This document shows positions 33,460-42,764 of a stretch of DNA of 64,000 nt, piece after piece. The notes beneath the pieces are model-generated. The model did not search any database, had not been told where the DNA came from, and worked only from the letters and a program-made list of their open reading frames with translations. This DNA comes from CFX2 sp014338005 (GTDB taxonomy: Bacteria > Chloroflexota > Anaerolineae > Aggregatilineales > Phototrophicaceae). Location: NCBI GenBank assembly GCA_030263555.1, contig SZPE01000009.1, forward strand, positions 1 through 64,000, given 5' to 3'. The translations under genes were made by a program, and so were the position numbers. Numbering within the stretch: position 1 is the stretch's first letter; each line of letters starts with the position of its first letter.

Positions 33460-35756
33460 CCAGCTTACTTAATCCTCTTTTACGCCCGGCGCAGCAGGAG
33501 ATTATCCACCATAAATCCGGCAAAATGGCCGTGATTGCAACGCCGGGCAGCGGCAAAACGTTCACACTCGCGCACCTTGCCGCGCAGCTCGTCGGGAAAC
33601 TTTCAGCAAAAGAAATTTTAAACGGAACAGAAGTCCTGGTCGTAACCTTCAGCAACAGCGCCGTTTACAGCCTGCGTAAACGGATCCGGCATATCCTTCA
33701 GCACGACCGCGACCTGCTGCCTGATGTTGGTTATCGTATTCGCACCCTGCACGGTCTGGCACACGACATTATGCGCGACCGGCCTGCGCTGGCCGGACTG
33801 AGCGACAATTTCCACATCCTTGATGAACAGGCATCCCGGCATATCATACGCGAATTAACGCAGGCCGCGTTTCGATCCAGGCGCGGCGAATTCGACCCAT
33901 ATTTAGCCACCGGAGTTCGAGAAAACCCGAAACGATTCCACAATGTGTATGAGCGGCAGCTGCCTGAGCTGGCAATACAGCTTTGCGAGCAGTTTATCAA
34001 ACACTGCAAAGATCATTCACTAACCCCCGGTGATTTGTATGCCATACCTGACTTATCTCGTCATTTGCTGCTGCATTTTACGACGCGGATATACGATGAA
34101 TATCAGCGCCGGCTCAAGTTCCAGGGTGCGGTGGATTTCGACGATCTCATCCTTTACGCGCTGTTTATTCTGGAACAAAACGCGGACTTCCTGAAACGCA
34201 TTCAAAAACGCTGGCCTTACGTGCTTGAGGACGAGGCACAGGACAGCAGCCTGCTGCAAGAACGCCTGCTCCGCCTGCTATCAAATGACCGGAACTGGAC
34301 GCGCGTCGGCGACCCCAATCAGGCAATCAATACAACATTCACCACAGCCCATCCGCGTTACCTCCGGTCATTTGCGCGCGAATCGAATGTCTCCCTGGTG
34401 CGCCTGCACCAATCCGGGCGCTCCGGTCGTCCCATTGCCGACCTGGCTAATACACTCATAAAATGGACGGCGCAGATGCACCCAACTGTTGATCTACGCC
34501 ATACATTTGAAGATCACTTCGTTCAGCCCACTCCGCCCGGCGACCCTCAGCCCAATCCCCCTATCGGCGAAACCATGATACACATACATTATCAACCGGG
34601 AAAAGATGTTTCGCCGGATGAAGAGCTGTGGCTGGTTGCCAGCAGCCTTATGCGGTGGCTGCCCGAAAACCCGGATAAGACGGCAGCGGTACTTGTCCCT
34701 GAAAACCGGCATGGTTACAAGCTGCTGGAAGTGTTAAAGCGGCATGATATCCCCAATGAAGAACTGCTTCAAACTACGGCGGGCGTTCGTTTTATCGCCC
34801 AAACGTTGGAAATCGTTCTGGCTTACCTTGCCGAACCCATCAACCCCGCCAGTTTATCCCGCGTATATGCGGAAGCATGGCGAAAACGATCAGCGGCGAT
34901 TGAACAAAATCAACTCGACAGTGAAGAATCTGATGAGTCCGGCATAAAAACCGTTGAAGCCGCCATTACGCGCTGTAAATATGTTGAGTCGTTCCTGTGG
35001 CCTGCCGATGGCACAAGCTGGACAGATGCTCTCAATATCACCGATCTATCCCCCGTCTTGCTGCGCGATCTCCAGAACTTTCGGCTGCACGCGCAAAGAT
35101 GGCTGCAGGCGGCATATCTACCTGCCGACCAGCTTATTTTACTCATCGCGCACGATTTGTTTGGAAACCCGACCGATCTGGCGTTAAGCTATCGAATCGC
35201 GCAGTCTGTCCGGGCTGCCCAGCAGGCGGCAGCGTCCAACTCATTAGGTTTCGCAGTCGGCGAATTGAAAGCCATCCGGGAGAACCAGCGCCGCTTCTTC
35301 AGAACAGAAGATGTCATAGAAGGGTACGCGCCGCGACCTGGCGTGGTGACTGTCGCCACCATGCACGCCGCCAAAGGGCTTGAGTGGGATCGCGTTTATC
35401 TGCTTTCGGTGAACAGTTATTCTTTCCCCTCAGCCCAACCGGACGATGTTTACATCGGGGAAAAATGGTTCGTGCGTGATGGGCTTAATATCGAAGCAGA
35501 ACTGCTTGAGCAGGCTTCCGCACTGCAACAGCCCTTTGATTACATCGAAGGCCGGGCTACGCAGCAGGCGCGGTTGGATTATGCCGCCGAGCGGCTTCGG
35601 CTGCTTTATGTAGCCATCACGCGGGCGCGCAAAGAGCTTATCATACTATGGAACACCGGCCATTATGGGCATCAGGGCGGGTCTTTCGCCGCGCGCCCTG
35701 CCCTACCGCTGATCGCATTGAGCGAATATATAAACGGCACGTTATCTTTCACTTGA
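33456..35756 (+). CDS. UvrD/PcrA-family DNA helicase
   Basis: ATP-dependent 3'-5' DNA helicase of 766 residues with all SF1A motifs: Q-motif-like LRPAQQEII, motif I ATPGSGKT (28-35), Ia VTFSNSAV, motif II LEDEAQDSS (D259/E260), motif III RVGDPNQAIN, motif IV AAVLVPENR, motif V ATMHAAKGLEWDRV and motif VI LYVAITRARKEL. No C-terminal RecB-type nuclease is present. Standard UvrD/PcrA starts with LNpeQ and is similar in length, but this one groups by context with a degenerate partner and an AAA ATPase. ATGA overlap (33456-33459) couples it to the preceding gene. Confidence 0.92.
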   Translation: MTSLLNPLLRPAQQEIIHHKSGKMAVIATPGSGKTFTLAHLAAQLVGKLSAKEILNGTEVLVVTFSNSAVYSLRKRIRHILQHDRDLLPDVGYRIRTLHGLAHDIMRDRPALAGLSDNFHILDEQASRHIIRELTQAAFRSRRGEFDPYLATGVRENPKRFHNVYERQLPELAIQLCEQFIKHCKDHSLTPGDLYAIPDLSRHLLLHFTTRIYDEYQRRLKFQGAVDFDDLILYALFILEQNADFLKRIQKRWPYVLEDEAQDSSLLQERLLRLLSNDRNWTRVGDPNQAINTTFTTAHPRYLRSFARESNVSLVRLHQSGRSGRPIADLANTLIKWTAQMHPTVDLRHTFEDHFVQPTPPGDPQPNPPIGETMIHIHYQPGKDVSPDEELWLVASSLMRWLPENPDKTAAVLVPENRHGYKLLEVLKRHDIPNEELLQTTAGVRFIAQTLEIVLAYLAEPINPASLSRVYAEAWRKRSAAIEQNQLDSEESDESGIKTVEAAITRCKYVESFLWPADGTSWTDALNITDLSPVLLRDLQNFRLHAQRWLQAAYLPADQLILLIAHDLFGNPTDLALSYRIAQSVRAAQQAAASNSLGFAVGELKAIRENQRRFFRTEDVIEGYAPRPGVVTVATMHAAKGLEWDRVYLLSVNSYSFPSAQPDDVYIGEKWFVRDGLNIEAELLEQASALQQPFDYIEGRATQQARLDYAAERLRLLYVAITRARKELIILWNTGHYGHQGGSFAARPALPLIALSEYINGTLSFT

Positions 35757-35760
35757 AGTT

Positions 35761-36372
35761 ATGAGCAGCTGCTACCTGATTCCGGCGGAAGAAAACCGCA
35801 TCACAACCACCGTATCGAACTCGCGGTTTATCGCCACTGCTGCTTGCGTAACATCCAGCGACGAAGCCCGGCAGTTTATCCAGCGTATCCGCAGCGATAT
35901 GCCGGATGCGAGCCATCATGTTTATGCTTTTCGCGTCGGGTATGGCAACAGCATCATCGAAGGTATGAGCGACGACGGCGAACCATCTGGCACAGCTGGG
36001 CCGCCGGTGCTAACCGTGCTTCGCGGCTCAGACATCGGGGATGTTATTATTGTCGTCACGCGCTATTTCGGCGGCACAAAACTTGGCACCGGCGGGCTGG
36101 TGCGCGCTTACAGCGACGCAGCGCGCGCCGTCCTCGCAAGCTTAAAAACGCAGGAGAAGCGCGCGCGCTGCGTGATCGGCGTCGAATTTTCTTATGCCGC
36201 TTGTGAAACAATCAAACGGTTAATCGCCAAATACGAAGGTGACATCGAAGACGAAACCTTCGCAGGCGAGGTGACACTCATCATTCGCCTGCCGGTCGAA
36301 CATTTTCCGGCATTCGCCCAGGATATAAACGAGCTAACCGCCGGACGTTCGCAGGCGATTATTCTGTCTTAA
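35761..36372 (+). CDS. yigZ: YigZ/IMPACT family protein
   Basis: Protein of 203 residues with the N-terminal UPF0029/IMPACT domain (~1-120). Signature residues are in SRFIATAACV, ASHHVYAFRVG, SDDGEPSGTAGPPVL and VTRYFGGTKLGTGGLVRAY; the C-terminal domain of unknown function (~140-200) follows. Bacterial YigZ is linked to translation-factor-like folds; its exact role is unsettled. It lies 4 bases after the helicase gene, so it is probably in the same transcript. The 3' end overlaps the convergent TPR gene by 14 bases. Confidence 0.93.
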   Translation: MSSCYLIPAEENRITTTVSNSRFIATAACVTSSDEARQFIQRIRSDMPDASHHVYAFRVGYGNSIIEGMSDDGEPSGTAGPPVLTVLRGSDIGDVIIVVTRYFGGTKLGTGGLVRAYSDAARAVLASLKTQEKRARCVIGVEFSYAACETIKRLIAKYEGDIEDETFAGEVTLIIRLPVEHFPAFAQDINELTAGRSQAIILS

Positions 36373-38413
36373 CAGCGCGCGCGATATAAGCCCTCACTGT
36401 GTTAAGCATCGGATGCCGCGGATCAAGCGCCTCGGCGCGCAGCAGCAGTGTCCTGGCGGTTTCATCCTGGTCGTTGTCAAACAGATACTGCGCGGTCGTC
36501 ACCAGCAGCGGCACATGATTCGGGTTCTGCGCCAGCCCTTTGTTCAGATAATCGAAGGCCAGTTCTCTTTCGCCGCCGTTCCACAGAACGCGCCCCAGCA
36601 GCGTCAAAATATCAGGATTATCGGGAAAACGGCGCTGCCCATCCAGCAGCACCTCCAGGGCATCATCATGTTCGTTCCAGGCCACATAGGCGCTGGCTAA
36701 AAGCGTGTAACACTCGGCAAAATTGGGCGCATCCTCCAGCGCATTTTCCAGAAACTCAACGTCGGCGGCGTTCAACTGAGCGCCCGCGCCCACCAGATCG
36801 CTGATCTCGCCAAAACGCGCCTCAAAATCGGGGTCATCCACAGACAGCATCAAACGATCAATTTCTGAGCGCCACTGCGGGTTATCTGTCATAGCCGCAG
36901 CCGCTTCCAGTTCGGCCCGCGCTGCATCCGGCTCGTCATTCATCAGGTAGACCGCCGCCAGATTAAACTTCAACATAACCTGATCGGGATTTTTCCTGGC
37001 TGCATCACGGAATATATCAACTGCCGGCGACACATCCTCGATGCCATACAGCGCGTCTACCACGCCGCGCGCCCGTTCACCGTCGGTGTCGCGTTTGACC
37101 AGTTCAGCCAGGGCATCCCACACTTCTTCATCACCCAGTTCAGCAAGCTGTATTGCAAGATGCTGATGGGTTTCGAGATCATCCGGCTCCAGGTCGAGCG
37201 CCTCCCGGTAGGCTTCAACCGCTTCCCACCGCAGCCAGTCTGCTTCGACCTCTTCAGGGTCAATTAAAACAAAGCCCTCAACAAAAGACCGCCCGGCTAA
37301 GGTATGCTGGCGCGCGCCCACGCCATACGCGATGTTGTTTGTGTCCAACAAAAGCAGCAGCCCGGCATAACGCCTGAACAGCTCAGCGGATACAACGTCC
37401 GACTCAATCGCGCGCTGGTACACGTCCACAACAGCGGCCAGCTCTCCGCCGCGACCGTATAAATCGGCAAGCCTTAAATAAGCCGAAACGCTTTCGGGGT
37501 GCTGGTTTATGTTCTCCTCCAGCAGGCCATAGGCTTCGTCTCGATAATCAAACTGGTGAAGCGGAAAGGCTGTAAAAGCTGCTGTGAATTCGTACTGCTT
37601 GTACCGTTCGTATATATCCGGCACGCGCGGCACAAGCGCCTCGCCAACCGGGTCAAAAATCGGGCTTAAAGCGTGTCCGAAAGCATTCACGACTGCCCAT
37701 GCGCCGACATCTTTTAAGGCCGCGCCGTGATTAAACAGCCTGTCTAAATCGCTGTTGATTTGTTCAGAAGGCCACTCTCGCCCCCACAGCGATAGAAACA
37801 GATTTAGCTCCCAGTGAAACAAATCGGCCAGCAGGCGTTCTATATCCGCCTCGATTGACTCCGGCGCGCCGTTATAAGCAGGATGGTAAACATCACCGGC
37901 ATCCAGGTAATCGGCAATCTGGTCGGCTGCCTGCGGAAGCCATGCGATTAACTCACCAGGCTGACCTGCCTCGTGGCTGAATGTCCGCAGGTCATCGCCT
38001 TCATCCGCCAGATCATTCTCAACCTCAAGAGTCAACTTCCAGCCTGCGTCCGTCTTTGACATCGCGCCCCAGATGGCGACGTTTTCATCCAGTCCGTCCA
38101 GTTCCCAGTCATCTACGCCGAACTGAGACTGGTTTACTGTCCACTGGTATGTTTGCGGTTCGCCCTCTAACCGGGCAAACAAACGATATACGCGAATATT
38201 CGGCCATCGTTCCAGCAGATAACCGAGTAAAGCTGCTATTCCCATTGCAGCTTCGGGCATGACGCTCTGAATCGGCCACAGGCCGATCTTCAGCCTCGGC
38301 CCGGTTGACATGAGTACTCCGCCTGGGCTGCCGAATGAACCAAAGATGGCCGACGCGGCGCGCGGCGCAGGCTCTTTTCCCCGCCCCTTGAGTCTGTTTA
38401 TCAGTTCTTCCAT
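36359..38413 (-). CDS. Large TPR-repeat protein
   Basis: Cytoplasmic protein of 684 residues. The N-terminal ~250 residues form a domain without recognisable family (IGLWPIQSVMPEAAMGIAALL). The C-terminal half holds many TPR units (SAYLRLADLYGRGGELAAVVDVYQRAI, YTLLASAYVAWNEHDDALEVLLDGQ, ILTLLGRVLWNGGERELAFDYLNKGL, VTTAQYLFDNDQDETARTLLLRA). ATG 38413 is chosen because GGAG lies upstream; an in-frame codon at 38434 would lie in the terminator of the upstream gene. The protein is acidic and soluble. Its role is unknown. Confidence 0.78.
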   Translation of the reverse strand: MEELINRLKGRGKEPAPRAASAIFGSFGSPGGVLMSTGPRLKIGLWPIQSVMPEAAMGIAALLGYLLERWPNIRVYRLFARLEGEPQTYQWTVNQSQFGVDDWELDGLDENVAIWGAMSKTDAGWKLTLEVENDLADEGDDLRTFSHEAGQPGELIAWLPQAADQIADYLDAGDVYHPAYNGAPESIEADIERLLADLFHWELNLFLSLWGREWPSEQINSDLDRLFNHGAALKDVGAWAVVNAFGHALSPIFDPVGEALVPRVPDIYERYKQYEFTAAFTAFPLHQFDYRDEAYGLLEENINQHPESVSAYLRLADLYGRGGELAAVVDVYQRAIESDVVSAELFRRYAGLLLLLDTNNIAYGVGARQHTLAGRSFVEGFVLIDPEEVEADWLRWEAVEAYREALDLEPDDLETHQHLAIQLAELGDEEVWDALAELVKRDTDGERARGVVDALYGIEDVSPAVDIFRDAARKNPDQVMLKFNLAAVYLMNDEPDAARAELEAAAAMTDNPQWRSEIDRLMLSVDDPDFEARFGEISDLVGAGAQLNAADVEFLENALEDAPNFAECYTLLASAYVAWNEHDDALEVLLDGQRRFPDNPDILTLLGRVLWNGGERELAFDYLNKGLAQNPNHVPLLVTTAQYLFDNDQDETARTLLLRAEALDPRHPMLNTVRAYIARAVKTE

Positions 38414-38432
38414 ATTATGTTCTCCACAAAGC

Positions 38433-38464
38433 AAAAAACGCCCCGGCCCGGTTTACCGGAGCGT
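38433..38464 (-). terminator. Rho-independent terminator of the SH3b gene
   Basis: On the minus strand ACGCTCCGG (38464-38456) pairs with CCGGGGCGT (38446-38438, one T-G wobble) and is followed by TTTTTT, 30 bases after the SH3b gene stop. Confidence 0.88.
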
Positions 38465-38493
38465 CTTTAAAAATAGCTCGCGCAGTCGGGATT

Positions 38494-40053
38494 TCAGCCC
38501 ACAATAGGAACGAGGCTGAGATCGCCCTGCAAAATAACCTGCGATGCCAGCACCCAGCCAAAACCCAGCGGTGTATTAAGCTGAAGCCACTGCGAGTCAA
38601 TCGTTCGCGCAACAATGGGAACTTCAATCGGCCCGGCCAGATTACCGATGACGCCGAAGTTCGTCCCGGGGGCAGCATATAATGCAAACGCACTGGCCGC
38701 GACGATAGCAACCGGCGTCGAGACGATGCCCGCCGCCTCATGAATAACGGGAACGGCATCAATACTGCCCCGGAACAGCGTAAACTCGCTGTTCACCCAA
38801 CCCCGGCCAAAAACACCCTGAACGAGGAACCAGACGCGATCTTTCATGATTCCAAGCACGGGAAGCTCCGTTCCGCCTGGAACGGTAGCCACGATGGTAT
38901 ACTGCGCGCCGGGGCCGCTGCGGATGTTCAAAAAGCCGGTATTCACGATAATGTGCGGCGTGTCCAAGCCGAATGACTGTGGAAAAGTGGGGACAACAAC
39001 AACACCCGTAGGAGCGGACGGCTGAACGACAACCGCCGCGCTGGCCGCTGCCGTTGGCACTTTCGACAGGTCAATCCGGTCGGTCGGCGTATCCGTGCGA
39101 GCCGAAAGCGCATTTGACGGAAGCCACCCACGCTGCCCGCCGGCCAGCTCAACCTGAAGGAAGTTACCATCCTGGCTGGCCCCAACCAGGAATGCTTCGT
39201 CACCATTATTGAGGACCGGCATGTTAGTGCCGCTGCCGCCCGGCGAATCAAGCAGCGAAAGCGTTTGCGCCGTAACGACCATAACCTGACCGGAAACCCT
39301 GGACAAACGCACGCGCGTCTTGGGACCCTCAATCCAGCCGGTTCCAATATCAGGCGCGTCTATAGCAAACCATTCCGTTCCATTGGCATCGCGGGCGCTG
39401 CTTACCAGCGTATAGTCGTTGCTGATGTCGCGGAACAATGTGCCGAGCGCGGGCGCGCCGTCAGAAGGTTCGGCGCGGATATTCACCGCCTCCACGTTGA
39501 CCGTCACGCGGAAACGCTCGCCAGGTCGGACGGAGGTCACGCGCTGGCCGTTATCAAACACAATCCGAATCGGGCCGCCCGTTGAAGGAACGCCAGCCGC
39601 TGCTACCGGCGCGACCACAACCGGGCCGCCCCCGCCTCCACCCTGCCCGTCAATAATCGCCGGCAGGGCCAGAGATGCCGGAACACTGGGCAGCACCGCA
39701 AAGGCGCTGATGTCCGACGTGTTAATGATCGGAACCGTTTCAAAACTGCCGCGCGGGATGGTGTACTGAATGTTAACCCACCCGACCCCCACAACGGTGG
39801 AGACTTGGAACCAGACATTATCCCTGGCGCGCGCGAGGACGGGTAGTTCTGTCCCCCCGACGACGGTCAGCAGAACGCTGTACTGTATGCCAGGGCCGGA
39901 GCGCACATTCAGGAAACTGGTATTCACAATCAATCTGGGTGTAACAAACTGGACTTGCTGCATCGGCGCGGAGGCCAAAACACCCTGCCCAAGCAGCAGA
40001 CCCCCTAATAATATCGGGAGCAATAAAACCTTCAAGAGCAGTCGTAGTTTCAT
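38494..40053 (-). CDS. Secreted multi-SH3b protein
   Basis: Exported protein of 519 residues with a signal peptide (hydrophobic ~5-27, cleavage near VLASA). It contains bacterial SH3 (SH3b) domains: two near-copies at ~38-110 and ~368-440 (IVNTSFLNVRSGPG / IVNTGFLNIRSGPG, GGTELPVL, GxGWVN). Between and after these are more divergent SH3b-like units (VNIRAEPSDGAPALG; AFALYAAPGTNFGVIG), separated by Gly- and Val/Ala-rich linkers. SH3b domains usually bind cell-wall peptides. No enzymatic domain is present. Start ATG 40053 has AGGAG upstream. A strong terminator follows, so it is monocistronic. Confidence 0.85.
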   Translation of the reverse strand: MKLRLLLKVLLLPILLGGLLLGQGVLASAPMQQVQFVTPRLIVNTSFLNVRSGPGIQYSVLLTVVGGTELPVLARARDNVWFQVSTVVGVGWVNIQYTIPRGSFETVPIINTSDISAFAVLPSVPASLALPAIIDGQGGGGGGPVVVAPVAAAGVPSTGGPIRIVFDNGQRVTSVRPGERFRVTVNVEAVNIRAEPSDGAPALGTLFRDISNDYTLVSSARDANGTEWFAIDAPDIGTGWIEGPKTRVRLSRVSGQVMVVTAQTLSLLDSPGGSGTNMPVLNNGDEAFLVGASQDGNFLQVELAGGQRGWLPSNALSARTDTPTDRIDLSKVPTAAASAAVVVQPSAPTGVVVVPTFPQSFGLDTPHIIVNTGFLNIRSGPGAQYTIVATVPGGTELPVLGIMKDRVWFLVQGVFGRGWVNSEFTLFRGSIDAVPVIHEAAGIVSTPVAIVAASAFALYAAPGTNFGVIGNLAGPIEVPIVARTIDSQWLQLNTPLGFGWVLASQVILQGDLSLVPIVG

Positions 40054-40289
40054 CGGGTTGTCTCCTGAAATCAGCCTGTTCCGGTTCTGTCCGGGCTTTT
40101 AAGTATAAGTATATGTTAAAAAAGCCAGTTTCGCTTTGTTGTAGTTGAGTATAAAACGATCATGACAATACCGCAATTGAGTGGCAAATTAGTACTAATC
40201 CCGAATGATCGGCGGCGGTTTTGCGTTGAGTTAACACCTGGCATCCATTCATAAAATAGGAACAACCAACAAGTGAACACAGGTGAATT

Positions 40290-41330
40290 ATGAAGCTGAT
40301 TTTGCTGATTTTAACTGCTCTGGCTTCACTGGTTTCTGCCCAAGCGGCGTGCGACACCGAGGCTTTTTGTGTTGATACCTGGGTCGAGGTATCGGAATCG
40401 CAGATTAAAGCCTACCCCAAACCGGTTGTTACACCCCTGCCGGTAGACAGCAGCCGGCTGTATGACCGCTGGTATCACCGCTTAAACGGAGCGGTGCAGG
40501 TTTTCGACGCGCCCAACGGCAGCCCAATTCGCGCGATAGATGACGGGTTCAATTTTGTCACGGTACTCGGAAAACAAAATGGCTGGGCGCAGATCAATGC
40601 CGGGGAATGGGTTCGAGAAAGCGATTTAAGCGACAGCAGTGGGGTCGTTTCGCATTTCACCGGCGTACTGCTGCCGGAAGAAAAACCACCATACCTGACT
40701 GCCTGGGCGCTAATTAACCTGTATCCCAGCCATATACCGGGCGGAAACCCCAGCGAGTCTAATCCACTTATATATCGTTACACCCGCCTCAACCTGTATT
40801 CCTCCACAGTCATTGATGGAGAAACCTGGTATCAGGTCGGTGTGAACGCATGGGTTCACCAGCATCATGTCGCGCGAATCATGCCACTTGAGCGCCCCGC
40901 CGAGGTGGACACCGCCAGATGGATAAGCATTGATCTGTACGAACAGGTTATGATCGCTTATGAGGATGAACGCCCGGTGTTTGCCACGTTGATCTCGTCG
41001 GGCCGCTCTATCTGGCCCACAAACGAAGGTTTGTACCACATCTACTTCCGCCGCGCGCGGAAGGACATGAGCGGCGGCAAGGTGGGGGATGATTATTATT
41101 TTCTGGAAGAAGTCCCCTGGACGATGTTTTTTGACGAAGGACGCGCGCTGCATGGGGCTTACTGGCACGATGGTTTTGGCTACCGTCGCAGTCATGGCTG
41201 CGTCAACCTGAGCATCACCGACGCCCACTGGTTGTATATGTGGGTCGCCGAAGCAATGGGAACGCCGGCTTCTGCCGATAAGGAAAACGGCCCCGCTGTT
41301 TTGGTCTACAGCAGCGGCGAGTACAAATGA
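40290..41330 (+). CDS. Secreted L,D-transpeptidase (YkuD/ErfK family)
   Basis: Cell-wall cross-linking or anchoring enzyme of 346 residues. A signal peptide (~1-20, ending SAQAA) is followed by SH3b-like modules (~60-125 and ~140-205). The YkuD catalytic domain (~205-335) has the HGAYWHD histidine and the motif YRRSHGCVNL with catalytic C304. The start is preceded by AGGTGA. The SH3b modules suggest it docks on peptidoglycan. It diverges from the SH3b gene across a 236-base region in which no gene is visible. No partner gene lies downstream before hisZ. Confidence 0.92.
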   Translation: MKLILLILTALASLVSAQAACDTEAFCVDTWVEVSESQIKAYPKPVVTPLPVDSSRLYDRWYHRLNGAVQVFDAPNGSPIRAIDDGFNFVTVLGKQNGWAQINAGEWVRESDLSDSSGVVSHFTGVLLPEEKPPYLTAWALINLYPSHIPGGNPSESNPLIYRYTRLNLYSSTVIDGETWYQVGVNAWVHQHHVARIMPLERPAEVDTARWISIDLYEQVMIAYEDERPVFATLISSGRSIWPTNEGLYHIYFRRARKDMSGGKVGDDYYFLEEVPWTMFFDEGRALHGAYWHDGFGYRRSHGCVNLSITDAHWLYMWVAEAMGTPASADKENGPAVLVYSSGEYK

Positions 41331-41393
41331 CTCTTGTCATCAGCACAAAGCGCGTTATCATGAGGCCATTTTCCAGACGGAGTTCCCAAAGAC

Positions 41394-42764
41394 GTGCTGC
41401 CAAAACAATCTGTCCCTCCGCGCCTGGCGCGTCAGGTCGCGCAAGAGTTGTATCAGCACATGGTGCTTTATGGTTATGATCTGATCGAGCTGCCCATTAT
41501 CGAACCGGCAGACCTTTTCCTCATTAAGGCGGGCGATCAGGCGATTGGCAAACTGTTTACTTTTGAACAACATGGGCGGCAGCGGGCGCTCCGCCCTGAA
41601 TTTACGGCTGCTGCGGCATACCGGTACGTTCAACTGAACAGCAGCGGCGTGGTGCGGTGGCAGTTTGGCGGGCAGATATTTGAAGATGACCCGAACGACT
41701 CGTCTCGTGATTACCAACGCCTTAGCATCGGCGCGGAACTGATCGGTTTGTCGGGGACTGCGGCTGATGCTGAAATTATCAGTATGGCTGCGCGCGGACT
41801 TGATCGTATCGGCATTCACAGCTGGCGTGTCACCATTGGGCTTACCCGGTTGATGCGCCAGATTTTATCGCGCTTTGGCCTGGACAGCCGGATGGAACGT
41901 TTTGTCCTCAACCATCTGCCGGCGTTGGCCGATCCGCATAAAGGAAAACCGTTTGTCCTGGAACAGCTTGACCGTTTCCTGCTTGGCAGCTCTGTGTTTA
42001 CCCAGAGTGACGAGATAAACCCGGCCAATATGTTGGAAACACTCCTGGACGTACTGAGCCGCACCCAGACAATGGGCGGACGAACGCACCAGGAAATTGC
42101 GCGCCGGCTCGCGCAAAAGCGGCAGCATGTCGTCGAAAGGCCACAGATTGTTCACGCCCTGAACGAACTTGAACGATGGAACACCATCAATCACTCGCCG
42201 ACCGAAGCCTTTAAGATTATGGATTCGCTGATTGCGCCTGACGATACAGCATCCCGACAAACGCTGGCCGAGTGGAAACAAACGGTTCAGCTTCTACAGG
42301 CGTACCAGATACCGGAAGAAAACCTATCCCTGCGCCCGAACCTCGCGCGCACATGGGCCTACTACACCGGCATCGTTTTTGAGCTAACAGCAGATGGCCG
42401 GCATGTGGGCGGCGGCGGGCGATACGACGAGCTGGCGCGGCTGCTGGGCAGCCGGCGCGACGTGCCTGCCGTTGGTTTTGCTTATTATGCCGATCACATA
42501 CTTGACCTTCTGCCTTCCGAAACATATGCCGGCCCGTTTTCAGTAACCATCTCCTCTACGCCTGAGAATGCTCTGGCAGCGGCCGTCTGGGCTGACCGCC
42601 TGCGGGAACAGCACATTCCGGTTTGCCTGATGCCGCCAGAGCAGGCACAGAATGGCTCACCCTTGTTGGTGGTAGACGAGCAGCAGCGTATTTCCTTCGG
42701 TGCAGAAGTGTTCACCTTGAGTGACATAAACCGCCTTGTAAGCCTGTTGGGAAACCAGCCGTGA
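41394..42764 (+). CDS. hisZ: ATP phosphoribosyltransferase regulatory subunit HisZ
   Basis: HisRS-like protein of 456 residues that activates HisG in histidine synthesis. It has class II synthetase-like motifs without the histidyl-tRNA synthetase role: RALRPEFTAAAAY (motif 2-like, with R), VVRWQFGGQIFEDDP and the FELTADGRHVGGGGRYDEL motif 3-like block. GTG 41394 is the start; GGAG lies about 11 bases upstream. It overlaps hisG by 4 bases (GTGA), so the two products are made together. Histidyl-tRNA synthetase identity is unlikely because it sits with hisG and lacks an anticodon-binding domain. Confidence 0.9.
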   Translation: MLPKQSVPPRLARQVAQELYQHMVLYGYDLIELPIIEPADLFLIKAGDQAIGKLFTFEQHGRQRALRPEFTAAAAYRYVQLNSSGVVRWQFGGQIFEDDPNDSSRDYQRLSIGAELIGLSGTAADAEIISMAARGLDRIGIHSWRVTIGLTRLMRQILSRFGLDSRMERFVLNHLPALADPHKGKPFVLEQLDRFLLGSSVFTQSDEINPANMLETLLDVLSRTQTMGGRTHQEIARRLAQKRQHVVERPQIVHALNELERWNTINHSPTEAFKIMDSLIAPDDTASRQTLAEWKQTVQLLQAYQIPEENLSLRPNLARTWAYYTGIVFELTADGRHVGGGGRYDELARLLGSRRDVPAVGFAYYADHILDLLPSETYAGPFSVTISSTPENALAAAVWADRLREQHIPVCLMPPEQAQNGSPLLVVDEQQRISFGAEVFTLSDINRLVSLLGNQP

